Notes: generated by a model from the letters alone, not told the origin. Shown: positions 33,683-42,289, counted from the stretch's first letter. The stretch: 64,000 bases of DNA from Promineifilum sp019695075 (GCA_026129185.1 JAHCIO010000025.1:1-64000), one strand, 5' to 3'. Made by a program: numbers and translations.

Positions 33683-34348
33683 ATGACCACCCCCATCGAG
33701 ACACACGCCGCGCCGGCGCGCCGCCCGCGGCGGCTCTCGCGCGAGGCCCAGCGCCGCTGGCTGCGCATCGCCTACCACGCCATTGGCCTCTTCCCGCTGG
33801 CCTGGCTGCTGTACGATTACTGGTTCGGCCTGCTTGGCCCGGACCCGATTCGGGCTATGACCCTGCGCACGGGCAAGGCGGCCATCATCCTGCTGACGCT
33901 CTCGCTGGCGGGCACGCCGGTGGCCACGGTCTTCGGCTGGAAAGATGCTCTGAACCTGCGCCGGCCGTTTGGCCTCTATGCCTTCCTCTACGTCTGCCTC
34001 CATCTAGCCATCTTCGTCGGGCTTGACTACAACTTCCTGTTCAAGCTCATCGTCGAGGAGATCGCCGAGCGCCGCTACGCCCTGGTCGGCTTCTCGGCCT
34101 TCCTGCTGCTCGTGCCGCTGGCGCTGACTTCGACCAAGGGCTGGCAGCGCCGCCTGGGCAAGCGCTGGAAGGTGCTCCACAAGCTGGTCTATCTCATCGG
34201 CGTGCTGGCCGTCGTTCACTACATCTGGCTGGTGAAGAACGCCTACGCCCAGCCGCTGCTCTTTGCCGGGTTGGTCGGCGTGCTGCTGCTGATTCGCGTG
34301 CCGGCCATTAAGACGGCCATCCTGCGCGCCCGCCGCCGGCGCTCCTGA
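33683..34348 (+). CDS. msrQ: Haem-binding membrane subunit MsrQ (YedZ)
   Basis: Passes electrons from the membrane to MsrP. The 221-residue form starts at ATG 33683; a GTG at 33671 in the same frame would add four residues (both are possible). Six hydrophobic segments are visible. Haem-ligand candidates lie in RIAYHAIGLFPLAWL, YVCLHLAIF and LHKLVYLIGVLAVVHYIW. The gene pair msrP-msrQ is intact, with no flavin reductase domain attached. Confidence 0.94.
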   Translation: MTTPIETHAAPARRPRRLSREAQRRWLRIAYHAIGLFPLAWLLYDYWFGLLGPDPIRAMTLRTGKAAIILLTLSLAGTPVATVFGWKDALNLRRPFGLYAFLYVCLHLAIFVGLDYNFLFKLIVEEIAERRYALVGFSAFLLLVPLALTSTKGWQRRLGKRWKVLHKLVYLIGVLAVVHYIWLVKNAYAQPLLFAGLVGVLLLIRVPAIKTAILRARRRRS

Positions 34349-34357
34349 GACCGCCCC

Positions 34358-34405
34358 GTGGCGCGATTCTCCGAATCGCGTTCTGCGGTCGGAGAATCGC
34401 GCCAC
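34358..34405. repeat. Palindromic element, class I (GTGGCGCGATTCTCCGA)
   Basis: Perfect 17-bp arms 34358-34374 and 34389-34405, with a 14-base loop that itself repeats ATCGCG. It follows the msrQ stop by nine bases. There is no T-run, so it is a repeat rather than a classical terminator. No other copy was seen in the window. Confidence 0.8.
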
Positions 34406-34447
34406 TTGCTTGCCTTTCGGGCCTCTTTGCATGAGCATTCGTCGGCA

Positions 34448-35161
34448 ATGCAAACGACGATCCTGCTCTTGCTGGCGGCCGTGCTCCTGGTGGGCGCGCT
34501 GGGCTGGCTGCTCCACTGGCTGCTGATCCGCACCGAGGGCGTCTTCCTGGGGCGGCGGGTCGTGGTCTGGCTCTACGACCTGGCCGCGCCGCGCTACGAC
34601 GCCATCAAACAGTATGACCCGGACACGGAGAGCGCCTTCGTCGCCTGGCCGCTCAGCCGGCGGCTGAAGGGGCGGCCCGCGCCGGCCGTGCTCGACGTGG
34701 CCACGGGCACGGGGCGGCTGCCGTTCTTCCTGCTGGCCGAGCCGATCTTCAACGGCCGGGTGGTAGGTCTGGACGCCTCGGTGGGGATGCTGGCTCAGGC
34801 GTGGGCCAAGCTGGCCGCGTATGACGACCGCGCGGCCCTCGTCCGCGGCTCGGCTGTTGACCTGCCCTTCGCCGATAACGCCTTTGCCGCCGTCACTTGT
34901 CTGGAGGCGCTGGAGTTCCTGCCCGACGATGCCGCCGCGCTGCGCGAGATGGCGCGCGTGCTAGAGCCGGGCGGCGTATTGCTGACGACGCGCCGCCAGG
35001 GGGCGGAGGCGGGCTACTTCCTCGGCCGCGCCCGCGGACGCGAAGAGTTGGAAGCGCTGCTGGCCGGCCTGGGTCTGGTTGATGTGCGCAGCCAGCCGTG
35101 GCAGGTCGAGTATGAGCTGGTCTGGGCCGCCAAGGGGCCGGCGCGGGTGAGTCAAATCTGA
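34448..35161 (+). CDS. Membrane-anchored class I SAM-dependent methyltransferase
   Basis: A 237-residue protein starting at ATG 34448 (MQTTILLLLAAVLLVGALGW), because sequence upstream in the frame translates the palindromic repeat. One N-terminal membrane helix (about 3-23) anchors a methyltransferase domain: motif I VLDVATGTGRLPFFLL near 78, VVGLDASVGMLAQA near 104, VRGSAVDLPFADNAF near 128 and VLEPGGVLLTTRR near 168. It is of the ubiE/type 11 fold. The substrate is unknown. It sits between msrQ and the VanW gene. Confidence 0.86.
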   Translation: MQTTILLLLAAVLLVGALGWLLHWLLIRTEGVFLGRRVVVWLYDLAAPRYDAIKQYDPDTESAFVAWPLSRRLKGRPAPAVLDVATGTGRLPFFLLAEPIFNGRVVGLDASVGMLAQAWAKLAAYDDRAALVRGSAVDLPFADNAFAAVTCLEALEFLPDDAAALREMARVLEPGGVLLTTRRQGAEAGYFLGRARGREELEALLAGLGLVDVRSQPWQVEYELVWAAKGPARVSQI

Positions 35162-35226
35162 GTAAGGGTCGCCCCGCCCGGCGGGCATGCTAGAATTCAG
35201 CCGGTTCGCAGCGAGACACAGCAATT

Positions 35227-37101
35227 ATGCAGGCAATCTCACCTCGCCCCCCACGCGCCGCCCGCGCCCGCAACCTCGGCTACTTCCTCATCCCGCCCAT
35301 CGTCGGGTTGACGCTGTTGGCCATGCTGCTGGCCCTGGGCCTGACTGCCTACCGCGCCCGCTACAGCGGCCGGGTCTACACCGGCGTCAGCGTGGCCGGG
35401 GTTGACCTGAGCGAGATGACCGCGGCCGAGGCCGAGGCCGCCCTCAGCGGGGCGCTGCCCTACGCCGGCTCGGCGACGGTCACCCTGGTCGATCCGGGCA
35501 CGGGGGCGGAATGGAGCTATACGCCGGCGCAGTTGGGCATCGCGGTTGATACCGCCGCCACCGCCTCGGCCGCCTTCGACGTCGGCCGCTCCGGCGGGCC
35601 GTTGCGCCGCCTGCAAGACGCCTTCCAGACCTGGTACTACGGCCGCAGCGTCGCCCCCATCGTCGTCTTCGATGAGGCGCAGCTCGACCGCGCCCTGGTC
35701 GGGCTGAGCGACAGTGTGGAGCGCAACGCCGTCAGCGCCAGCTGGCAGCCCAACGACAGCGGCGCGCCGGCTTATGTCCCGGCGCAGATCGGCCGCGACA
35801 TCGACCGCGCCTATTTGCGCGAGCAACTACTGCAACCCATTCGCGCGGGGGCCGATGCCCGCGTTGAGTTGCTCGTCCACGACATCTACCCGCCCGTCTA
35901 CGACGACACCGCCACGACGGAGCAACTGGCCCAACTCTACTCCGAGCCGGTCAGCTTCTACTTCCCACAGCCGTTGGACGACTTTGACCTGAGCGGCGTG
36001 ACGCTGCCGGCCGAGGAACTGGCCCGTTGGGTGCGCGTCGAGCAGGTCGAGGGGCCGGACGGCCACGGCCAGCACCGCGTCCAGATCGACGAGAACGCCG
36101 CCCGCAACTGGCTGGCCCAGTTCGGGGCGCAGTTCTACCGCGAGCCGGTCAACGCCCGCTACTACTTCAACGACGACACGCGCCAACTGGTCCTCGTCGC
36201 CCCCCACGTCAACGGCCGCGAGCTGGACGTGGAGGCCACACTCCAGCGCCTCGTCGCCCAACTCAACAGCGGCAACCACGCCGTGCCCATCATCCTGCGC
36301 GACATCACCCCGCTGGCCCACTCCGGGGCGACGGCGGCCGAGCTGGGTATCACCGAACTCATCACCGAGACGACGACCTGGTTCTACGGCTCTTCCGACG
36401 CCCGCAAGCACAACATCGCCCGCGCCGCAGCCAACTTCTACGGTGTCGTCGTCGCCCCCGGCGAGGAGTTCTCCTTCAATCGCTACCTCGGCTCGGTCAG
36501 CGAGACTGACGGCTACGAGGTCGGCCTGGTCATCGTCGGCGGCCGGACGCTGCGCGGCGTCGGCGGCGGCGTCTGCCAGGTCAGCACGACGCTCTACCAG
36601 ACCGCCTTCTGGGCCGGCTTCCCCATCGTCGAACGCTGGGAGCACGGCTACATGGTCGGCTACTACAACGATGGCGAGGGGCCGGGCATGGACGCGACCG
36701 TCTTTTCGCCCCTGGTTGACTTCCGCTTCATCAACAACACGCCCTATCACCTGCTGATCGAGAACTACTACAATCAGGAAAACGAATCACTGACCTTTAA
36801 GTTCTATAGCACCAGCATGGGCCGCCGCGTGGAGAAGACGGAGCCGGTCTTCGAGAACATCGTCCCACCGCCAGAGGACGACGTTTGGGAATACGACGCC
36901 GAAATCCCGGCGGGCACAGTGCAGCAGTATGACTACGCCGCCGAGGGCGCGCGCGTCACCGTCCAACGGCAGGTCTTCAACGCCGACGGCGAGCTGATTG
37001 AGGAGCGCGCCTTCGTCAGCAACTACATCCCCTGGCCTAACGTGTTCCGTTACGGCGATGGGGTGGAGCCGGGCGACTACTCCTTGGTGCCGGAAAACTA
37101 G
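35227..37101 (+). CDS. VanW family protein with peptidoglycan-binding-like domains
   Basis: A 624-residue exported, membrane-anchored protein with one N-terminal helix (about 18-40). Two YoaR-like putative peptidoglycan-binding segments follow (about 60-200 and 210-360; VYTGVSVAGVDLSEMTAAEAEAAL starts the first). The VanW domain is at about 370-530, with HNIARAAANFYGVVVAPGEEFSFN, GRTLRGVGGGVCQVSTTLYQ and ERWEHGYMVGYY. A C-terminal G5-like tail follows. VanW proteins are envelope proteins of unclear activity. The TAG stop is contributed by a repeat that begins there. Confidence 0.92.
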   Translation: MQAISPRPPRAARARNLGYFLIPPIVGLTLLAMLLALGLTAYRARYSGRVYTGVSVAGVDLSEMTAAEAEAALSGALPYAGSATVTLVDPGTGAEWSYTPAQLGIAVDTAATASAAFDVGRSGGPLRRLQDAFQTWYYGRSVAPIVVFDEAQLDRALVGLSDSVERNAVSASWQPNDSGAPAYVPAQIGRDIDRAYLREQLLQPIRAGADARVELLVHDIYPPVYDDTATTEQLAQLYSEPVSFYFPQPLDDFDLSGVTLPAEELARWVRVEQVEGPDGHGQHRVQIDENAARNWLAQFGAQFYREPVNARYYFNDDTRQLVLVAPHVNGRELDVEATLQRLVAQLNSGNHAVPIILRDITPLAHSGATAAELGITELITETTTWFYGSSDARKHNIARAAANFYGVVVAPGEEFSFNRYLGSVSETDGYEVGLVIVGGRTLRGVGGGVCQVSTTLYQTAFWAGFPIVERWEHGYMVGYYNDGEGPGMDATVFSPLVDFRFINNTPYHLLIENYYNQENESLTFKFYSTSMGRRVEKTEPVFENIVPPPEDDVWEYDAEIPAGTVQQYDYAAEGARVTVQRQVFNADGELIEERAFVSNYIPWPNVFRYGDGVEPGDYSLVPEN

Positions 37102-37181
37102 GGGTTAGGGATTAGGGGCTAGGGATTAGGAGAAAACGCTCTTTCTAATCCCTAGCCCCTACCCCCTAATCCCTAATCCCC
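37101..37181. repeat. Fold-back heptamer repeat, class D (TAGGGGT / CCCTAAT)
   Basis: Units GGGTTAG, GGATTAG, GGGCTAG on the left, the spacer GAGAAAACGCTCTTTC, then TAATCCC, TAGCCCC, TAATCCC units on the right. The first TAG is the stop codon of the VanW gene. Confidence 0.88.
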
Positions 37182-37220
37182 AACTTATCCCCCACTTTTC
37201 GCCAGTTTATCGCAACGGGA

Positions 37221-37331
37221 TTGATCTATAGAACAAGTGTGCTATTATAGGGAATAGGACAGACACATCCTCTTCCCCTCCCACCACTACCCCTCCGATG
37301 GGAGCCGGTAAGTGTTGAGCTTACCGGCTCC
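37221..37331 (+). promoter_or_regulatory. Promoter and structured leader of the 37399 gene
   Basis: TTGATC (37221-37226), a 16-base spacer and TATTAT (37243-37248) form a promoter. About 50 bases on, GGAGCCGGTAAG (37301-37312) pairs perfectly over 12 bp with CTTACCGGCTCC (37320-37331), loop TGTTGAG. It is followed by a pyrimidine run (TCCTTCTTTCT) and then 68 bases to the ATG. It could be an attenuator or a stability hairpin. Confidence 0.55.
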
Positions 37332-37398
37332 TCCTTCTTTCTGGTGGACGGCGGAGCCTAGAGGATACCTGCGAGAGAGAAATCAAGGAGAAAGGGTG

Positions 37399-38181
37399 AT
37401 GCAGCAAGAACGGTTTTTCAACCGGTTCGCCGGCTCGCAACCGGTCGAACTGCGCTCCGCGAGCGCGTCCCGCAAGACTGTGATTGGTCTCATTCTTGTG
37501 GTCGCCCTCGTTGCGTTTGAGATCTTCAACTTCGACACAACGCGATATGCCCTCAACAACCTGCTGGGCGAGGTCGCCTTTTTCGGCGTCACGTGGGCCA
37601 GCATCCTGGCCATCGCCTTCTGCGCCATCGACTTTGCCGGGCTGGCGCGGCTGTTCACGCCAGAGCGCGGCGCGGACGAGCCAAAGGCCGTCTGGTATCT
37701 GATGGGCGCGTGGCTGCTGGGGGCGACGATGAACGCCATCATGACCTGGTGGGCGGTGTCGCTGACGCTGTTGAGTCATGATTTCGGCAACGAAGTCCTC
37801 GGCCGCGAGACGTTGCTGACGATGGTGCCCATTTTCGTGGCCGCCCTCGTCCTGCTGACACGTATCCTGTTCATCGGCGCCTTCTCGGTGGCCGGTGAGC
37901 ACCTGTTCGACATCGCCGGGGAGGCCCAGGCGACGGCCCGGCCACAGCCGGCCCGCGAGAAGCCGGTCGCCGCGCCGCAACCCCAGCCGCAGCGGGCGGC
38001 CGCTCAGGCTGCTCCCCGTCGCGCCCCGGAGATCACCCCGGTAGAAGACGAGCCGGCCGCGCCCATCCCGGCGGCCACGCGACGCACGCCCACCGGCCGG
38101 CCGTACGAATCGCCGTCGCTGCCCAGCGGTGTGCACCGCATGCCCGCGCCAATGGCAGCCCAGGGCAAGACGCACCGCTAA
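37399..38181 (+). CDS. Four-helix membrane protein with Pro/Ala-rich cytoplasmic tail, unknown function
   Basis: A 260-residue protein. ATG 37399 was chosen for its ribosome site (AAGGAGAAAGG). Four hydrophobic segments lie at about 28-46, 62-82, 98-120 and 142-165 (VIGLILVVALVAFEIF, AFFGVTWASILAIAFCAI, WYLMGAWLLGATMNAIMTWW, VPIFVAALVLLTRILFIGAF). The remaining 90 residues are rich in Pro, Ala and Arg (PQPQPQRAAAQAAPRRAP). Family not recognised; similar proteins with a short membrane core and disordered tail are common in Chloroflexota (recollection). Its structured leader suggests regulated expression. Confidence 0.82.
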   Translation: MQQERFFNRFAGSQPVELRSASASRKTVIGLILVVALVAFEIFNFDTTRYALNNLLGEVAFFGVTWASILAIAFCAIDFAGLARLFTPERGADEPKAVWYLMGAWLLGATMNAIMTWWAVSLTLLSHDFGNEVLGRETLLTMVPIFVAALVLLTRILFIGAFSVAGEHLFDIAGEAQATARPQPAREKPVAAPQPQPQRAAAQAAPRRAPEITPVEDEPAAPIPAATRRTPTGRPYESPSLPSGVHRMPAPMAAQGKTHR

Positions 38182-38198
38182 AGAGGAAGCCGGGTCAC

Positions 38199-38326
38199 AG
38201 GGGCCAGGTTCCAGGTTCCAGGGAAGGGCGCGCTTTCCTGGAACCTGGGACCTGGCCCTTTTTTCGCCATTGGCAGACGAGAGCCAGGGAAGAGCGTTGT
38301 TCCCTAGAACCTGGAACCTGGCCCCT
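38199..38326. repeat. Two fold-back repeats, class E (AGGTTCC / GGAACCT heptamers)
   Basis: First: GGGGCCAGGTTCCAGGTTCC, spacer GGGAAGGGCGCGCTTTCC, TGGAACCTGGGACCTGGCCC. Second: AGCCAGGGAAGAG, then TTCCCTAGAACCTGGAACC with TGGCCCC. They fill the gap between the membrane protein and the methyltransferase gene. Confidence 0.88.
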
Positions 38327-38365
38327 TCTTTTGCGTCTGCATGCCTTTGCGCTAACCTTCCCCCC

Positions 38366-39154
38366 ATGAGCAAGCAGCGTGTCCGCGAGCAGTTCGGCGC
38401 CAACGCCGCCGCCTACGTCGCCAGCCCGACCCATGCCCAGGGGGCCAGCCTGGCCCGGCTGGTCGAGCTGGCGCGGCCGCGGCCGGTGTGGCGCGTCCTC
38501 GACGTGGCCACGGCCGCCGGCCACACGGCCCTGGCCTTCGCCCCCCACGTGGCCACCGTCGTCGGCCTCGACCTGACGGCGCAAATGTTGCCCCTGGCCG
38601 CCGGGCTGGCCGCCGAGCGCGGCGCGGCCAACGTCGGCTTTGCCGTGGGCGACGTGGACGACCTGCCCTTTGGCGCGGGGGCGTTCGACCTGGTCACCTG
38701 TCGCATCGCGCCGCACCACTTCGCCGACATCGGCCGCTTTCTAGCCGAGGCGGCGCGGGTGTTGCCGTCCGGTGGGCTGCTGGCCGTGGTCGATAACGTG
38801 GTTCCCGGCAGCCGGCTGCACGGCAAGCGCGCTGACCAACAGCGCGAGGCGGGCGAGTACGTCAACGCCTTTGAGAAGCTGCGCGACCCCAGCCACGTTC
38901 GCTGTCTGAGCGAAGAGGAGTGGCTCGACGCGCTGGCCGTTGCCGGCCTGGCCGTGGAGGCGCAGGAGACGCTGGACAAGCGGCTGACGTTCGAGACGTG
39001 GGCCGCGCGCCACACGCCGCTGATGCAGACGCGGCTGCGGGCGATGCTGCTGCAAGCTCCGGAGGCGGCGCGGGCGTTCCTTGACCCGCGCGTGGCCGGC
39101 GTGACCACCTTCCGGCTGCGCGAGGGGCTATTCATTGCCCGCCGCGGTGCGTAG
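38366..39154 (+). CDS. Class I SAM-dependent methyltransferase (UbiE/type 11-like)
   Basis: Soluble enzyme of 262 residues starting at ATG 38366 (MSKQRVREQFGANAAAYV); sequence in the same frame upstream is repeat-derived. SAM motifs are RVLDVATAAGHTALAFAPHV near 43, VVGLDLTAQMLPLA near 68, VGDVDDLPFGAGAFDLVTC near 96 and RVLPSGGLLAVVDNV near 130. A C-terminal part with SEEEWLDALAVAGL is typical of the family. The substrate is unknown. Its TAG stop lies in the first bases of a class G repeat. Confidence 0.9.
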   Translation: MSKQRVREQFGANAAAYVASPTHAQGASLARLVELARPRPVWRVLDVATAAGHTALAFAPHVATVVGLDLTAQMLPLAAGLAAERGAANVGFAVGDVDDLPFGAGAFDLVTCRIAPHHFADIGRFLAEAARVLPSGGLLAVVDNVVPGSRLHGKRADQQREAGEYVNAFEKLRDPSHVRCLSEEEWLDALAVAGLAVEAQETLDKRLTFETWAARHTPLMQTRLRAMLLQAPEAARAFLDPRVAGVTTFRLREGLFIARRGA

Positions 39155-39203
39155 CGCAGGCTGTCAGCCTGCCGCGGGGAGACAGGCTGACAGCCTGTGC
39201 TAC
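39151..39203. repeat. Fold-back repeat, class G, copy 2
   Basis: The arms GTAGCGCAGGCTGTCAGCCTG and CAGGCTGACAGCCTGTGCTAC are inverse with one mismatch, around CCGCGGGGAGA. Bases 39152-39154 are the stop codon of the methyltransferase. Confidence 0.9.
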
Positions 39204-39337
39204 GCCGATGCGCACCTACCTCCGCCCAGATGAGAATCCCCACCTCTGCCATTGCCCACCCCCACCCGTGGCCATACAATGGCATTTGCCGTCGGGCGGC
39301 TGCCTGATGGCGCAACCCAATTGCCTGGAGGAAGTCC

Positions 39338-40322
39338 GTGCAATCACGCTATCATGCTCGTCGCGTGGCCGTCCTGGCGACGCTGGCTCTGGCCGTCGTC
39401 GTGCTGGCCGGCTGCGGCGGCGAGACACCGGCGGCCGAGGCGACACCCGTCGCTGCGGCCGTCACCTCTGCCCCGGCGGCCACGTGGACGCCCCTGCCCG
39501 CCGCCGTCGTCGTGACCAACACGCCCGCGCCGACGCTGCCGCCGCCGGCCTCGCCCACGCCCGCGCCGTCAGCTCACGCCGCTGCCCGCCTCGCCCACGG
39601 CCGAAGCCTCGCCGACGCCGGCCGCCTCGCCCACGCTTGCGGCCACGGCCATACCACGGCCGCCCCGGCCACCGCCGGCCCCCATCACGCGCCCGCCGGC
39701 GACGGCCGCGCCGCCGACCCTCTCGCCCAACCCGACGCTGGGCGAGAACCTGCTGCCCAATCCCTCGTTCGAGGAGGGCTTCAGCAACCAGAACGGCATC
39801 GCCGAGTTGCACGCGCCCAACGGCTGGCGCATCGAGTACCAGGAAGGGCCGACGGGCTTCGGCAGCAATTCCTGGGATGTCTACGTGCGGCCCGACGTGC
39901 GCGTCTTCCCGGCCGCTTTCCTGCCGCCGGAGGAGCACAGCCTCTATATCTTCGACGGCTCGACGACAGTGAAGGTCTTCCGCGAGCAGGGGGCGCTGAG
40001 TATGCGCCTCGTGACCGACGTGGAGCTGGGGCCGGGGACGTATGTGCTGGAGGCCAACTTCTTCGCGGATGTCTTCGAGAAGTACGAGAACGACCACAAA
40101 GTTGCGCCGAGCGACCCCAACGCGGGCGAGGCGGCCCTTTTCGCCGGCACGGGCGGCACGGGCTGGATCGCCAACAACTACCTGGCCAAGAACACCCTGA
40201 AGCACACCTTCACGGTCACCAGCGCGCAGACGATGACCGTCGGCGTGGGCTTCCGCGGGCGCTACGCCATCGCTAACAACGGCTGGTTCGTGGACAACCT
40301 GTCGTTGCGGCAGCTACAGTAG
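39338..40322 (+). pseudogene. Secreted lipoprotein gene with an apparent frameshift
   Basis: GTG 39338, with GGAGGAAG upstream, starts a lipoprotein: MQSRYHARRVAVLATLALAVVVLAGCGG, lipobox Cys near 25, then a Thr/Pro/Ala linker (PTLPPPASPTPAP). Around 39560-39575 the coding frame moves by one base. From about 39570 the next frame continues the same style (LTPLPASPTAEASPTP) and then the folded domain LGENLLPNPSFEEGFSNQNG to LRQLQ at 40322. The joined protein would be about 327 residues. The C-terminal domain resembles a carbohydrate-binding jelly-roll (NLLPNPSFEEGF, WFVDNLSL). It is either a real frameshift, a sequence error or, less likely, programmed slippage. Confidence 0.75.
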
Positions 40323-40404
40323 CCTGCTTGCAACCACACGGTCTCTCTGGCCGTATAGTTTGGTAACTACAGACTCAACGTCTACATGACAAGGAGCGCA
40401 AGCA

Positions 40405-40875
40405 ATGACTGACCCGAATATCGACAACCTGAAGAACGAAGAGCGGCTGAAGATCGACATCCCCGTCGAGGAAGACATGCCCGGTGGGGCGGCCAAGTCC
40501 TCGCCGATGGGCACTGACCTGGTGGAGGAATTCAAGCGCCTCGGCCGGCAGTTCGGCGACACCGTGCAGGCGGCCCTCAACAGCGAGGAAGCCCGCCGGC
40601 TGGAGTCGGAACTGCGCGCCGGCATGCGCAGCTTCGCCGACGAGGTGGAGCGCGCCTTCCACGACGCCAAGAGCAGCCCGACGGCCACGCGCGTGAAGGA
40701 AGAGGCCACGGGCATGAAAGAGCGCGTCGAGACGGGCGACGTGGCCCGCAAGGCGCAGGAAGGCGTCGTCAGCGGTCTGCGCTGGCTGAGCACCGAGTTT
40801 GACCGGCTGGCCAACCAGTTCACGCCCGCCCAGACGCCCCCGCCCCCGGCCGAAAAGCAGCCGCCGACCGAGTAA
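40405..40875 (+). CDS. Small helical acidic protein, unknown function
   Basis: A 156-residue soluble protein with a good ribosome site (AAGGAGCG) before ATG 40405. The first 40 residues are polar and probably disordered. Residues about 38-130 form amphipathic helices (DLVEEFKRLGRQFGDTVQAAL, RRLESELRAGMRSFADEVERAF). The tail is Pro-rich (PAQTPPPPAEKQ). It looks like a stress- or surface-associated coiled-coil protein. No family is recognised with confidence. A terminator follows, so it is monocistronic. Confidence 0.82.
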   Translation: MTDPNIDNLKNEERLKIDIPVEEDMPGGAAKSSPMGTDLVEEFKRLGRQFGDTVQAALNSEEARRLESELRAGMRSFADEVERAFHDAKSSPTATRVKEEATGMKERVETGDVARKAQEGVVSGLRWLSTEFDRLANQFTPAQTPPPPAEKQPPTE

Positions 40876-40907
40876 GCGCCCACCCTGAGCCTACACATTC
40901 TAACGAA

Positions 40908-40944
40908 AAAGGACACCCGGCAGACCATCTGCCGGGCGTCCTTT
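40908..40944. terminator. Bidirectional terminator between convergent genes
   Basis: A 17-bp stem AAAGGACACCCGGCAGA / TCTGCCGGGCGTCCTTT with one mismatch and loop CCA. It sits between the 40875 stop and the LLM gene stop at 40971. Confidence 0.88.
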
Positions 40945-40970
40945 ATGTCTGATGGGTCTGGCGCGCCGGG

Positions 40971-41885
40971 CTAAAGCACGGCCCTAGCCAGCGCGGCCAG
41001 GCCATCGAGGTCGTCCAGATCGAGCCACTGAAGCATGATGCGCTGGACGCCGGCGGCCGACCACGCCGCCAACTGGTCGGCCATCTCCGCGCCGTCGCCC
41101 ACGGCCAGCTTGCCGGTGGCGCGCAGCTTGTCGGCTGTCGTGCCGCGGCGGGCGGCGCGCGCCGCCAGATCGGCGGCGTCGCGGCCGAAGACGCAGCCGA
41201 CCATCAACGAACGACGCACCGACGCCGGGTCGCGATCCGCGGCCCGCAGCAGCGTGTCCAGTTGCCGGTTGCGCTCGGCGAAGTCGGCCGGGGCCAGGAA
41301 GACACCGTTCCACTCGCTGGCGTAGCGGGCCACCAGCGGCAGCGTCCGCCTCGGCCCATTGCCGCCGATGAGGACAGGCGGGCCGCCGGGGCGCGCCGGC
41401 CGCGGCAACAGGCTGGCCTCGCGCAGGCGGTAGTACGCGCCGTCGAAGTCCACCGGCGTGTCGCTGTTCAGCAGCCGGGTGATGACTTCCAGCCCCTCCT
41501 CGAAGCGGGCGAAGCGCGCCGGCACGTCGAGCAGCTGCCAGCCGAAGTGTTCGTGCTCGCGCGCCTGCCAGCCCGCGCCCAGACCCAGCGTTAGCCGCCC
41601 ACCGGACAGGTCATCGACGGCCGCGGCCATGCGCGCGGTCAGCGTGGGGTGGCGGAAAGAGACGGGCGAGACGAGCGGGCCGAATTCGAGGCGCTGGGTG
41701 TGGCCGGCCAGCCACGTCAGCGAGACCCACAACTCCAGCGAGTCCTTGTCGGGTGGGTTGGCGTTGGTGAAGTGGTCGGAGCGGTAGAGGCCGGCAAAGC
41801 CGAGGTCTTCGGCCGCGGCGGCCAGGCGTTGCCAACGCGGCCAGGTCAGGCCGTCCTGGCCCTCGATCATGAGCGCAATATTCAC
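40971..41885 (-). CDS. LLM-class F420-dependent oxidoreductase
   Basis: Luciferase-like monooxygenase fold, 304 residues. The GTG at 41883-41885 was chosen because the family sequence begins VNIALMIEGQDGLTW; the longer frame covers a terminator. Typical segments are ALMIEGQDGLTWPRW, YRSDHFTN near 39, RLEFGPLVSPVSFRHP near 68, LTLGLGAGWQAREHEHFGW near 100 and PPVLIGGNGPRRTLPLVARYA near 180. The last two are hallmark segments of the probable F420-dependent subfamily. npdG and cofE lie within 4 kb, consistent with F420 use. The substrate is unknown. Confidence 0.9.
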   Translation of the reverse strand: MNIALMIEGQDGLTWPRWQRLAAAAEDLGFAGLYRSDHFTNANPPDKDSLELWVSLTWLAGHTQRLEFGPLVSPVSFRHPTLTARMAAAVDDLSGGRLTLGLGAGWQAREHEHFGWQLLDVPARFARFEEGLEVITRLLNSDTPVDFDGAYYRLREASLLPRPARPGGPPVLIGGNGPRRTLPLVARYASEWNGVFLAPADFAERNRQLDTLLRAADRDPASVRRSLMVGCVFGRDAADLAARAARRGTTADKLRATGKLAVGDGAEMADQLAAWSAAGVQRIMLQWLDLDDLDGLAALARAVL

Positions 41886-41901
41886 AGCAGCCCTCACTAA
41901 C

Positions 41902-41935
41902 AAAAAAAGGGGCGTCACGCGATGGCGACGCCCCT
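41902..41935 (-). terminator. Intrinsic terminator of the thioredoxin gene
   Basis: Read on the minus strand: AGGGGCGTC pairs with GACGCCCCT around a 10-base loop, followed by TTTTTTG (the A-run at 41902-41908). Confidence 0.88.
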
Positions 41936-41950
41936 TCACTTTGGTCTGAC

Positions 41951-42289
41951 CTAGGCCGCGGCCTTCTCCAGATGGGGCATGACCTTGGCCAGGATGCTTT
42001 CCTTCGGCTGCGCGCCAACGATGCGCTCGACGACCTTGCCACCCTTGAACAGCATCAGGGTCGGGATGCCGACGATGCCATAGCGCCCGGGCACGGCCGG
42101 ATTCTCATCCACGTCAACCTTGGCGACCTTCAGGACGCCTTCCTGCTCCGTGGCAATTTCCTTGACGAACGGGGCGACAATGCGGCAGGGGTGACACCAG
42201 TCCGCCCAGAAATCAACCAGAACGGGCACATCGGACTCCAGAACTTCCTTCTGGAAGTCGGCGTCGGTAACATCGAGTGGCTTGGCCAT
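41951..42289 (-). CDS. trxA: Thioredoxin with WCHPC active site
   Basis: Cytosolic dithiol/disulfide reductant of 112 residues. ATG 42287-42289 was chosen, with GAAGGAGAT as ribosome site. The redox motif is Trp31-Cys32-His33-Pro34-Cys35, where most thioredoxins have Gly at position 33. FWADWCHPCR, VDVDENPAVPGRYGIVGIPTLMLF with the cis-proline and the C-terminal helix are otherwise standard. His between the cysteines tends to raise redox potential in related folds (known for DsbA-type CPHC), so its reducing power may differ. It has its own terminator. Confidence 0.95.
   Translation of the reverse strand: MAKPLDVTDADFQKEVLESDVPVLVDFWADWCHPCRIVAPFVKEIATEQEGVLKVAKVDVDENPAVPGRYGIVGIPTLMLFKGGKVVERIVGAQPKESILAKVMPHLEKAAA

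Noticed and set aside
34358..34447. Longer start for the 34448 methyltransferase
   Set aside because: The added 30 residues are a translation of the 17-bp inverted repeat.
40408..40875. Reading the 40405 gene as a phasin or polyhydroxyalkanoate protein
   Set aside because: The helical pattern is similar but there is no specific motif and no polymer gene nearby.
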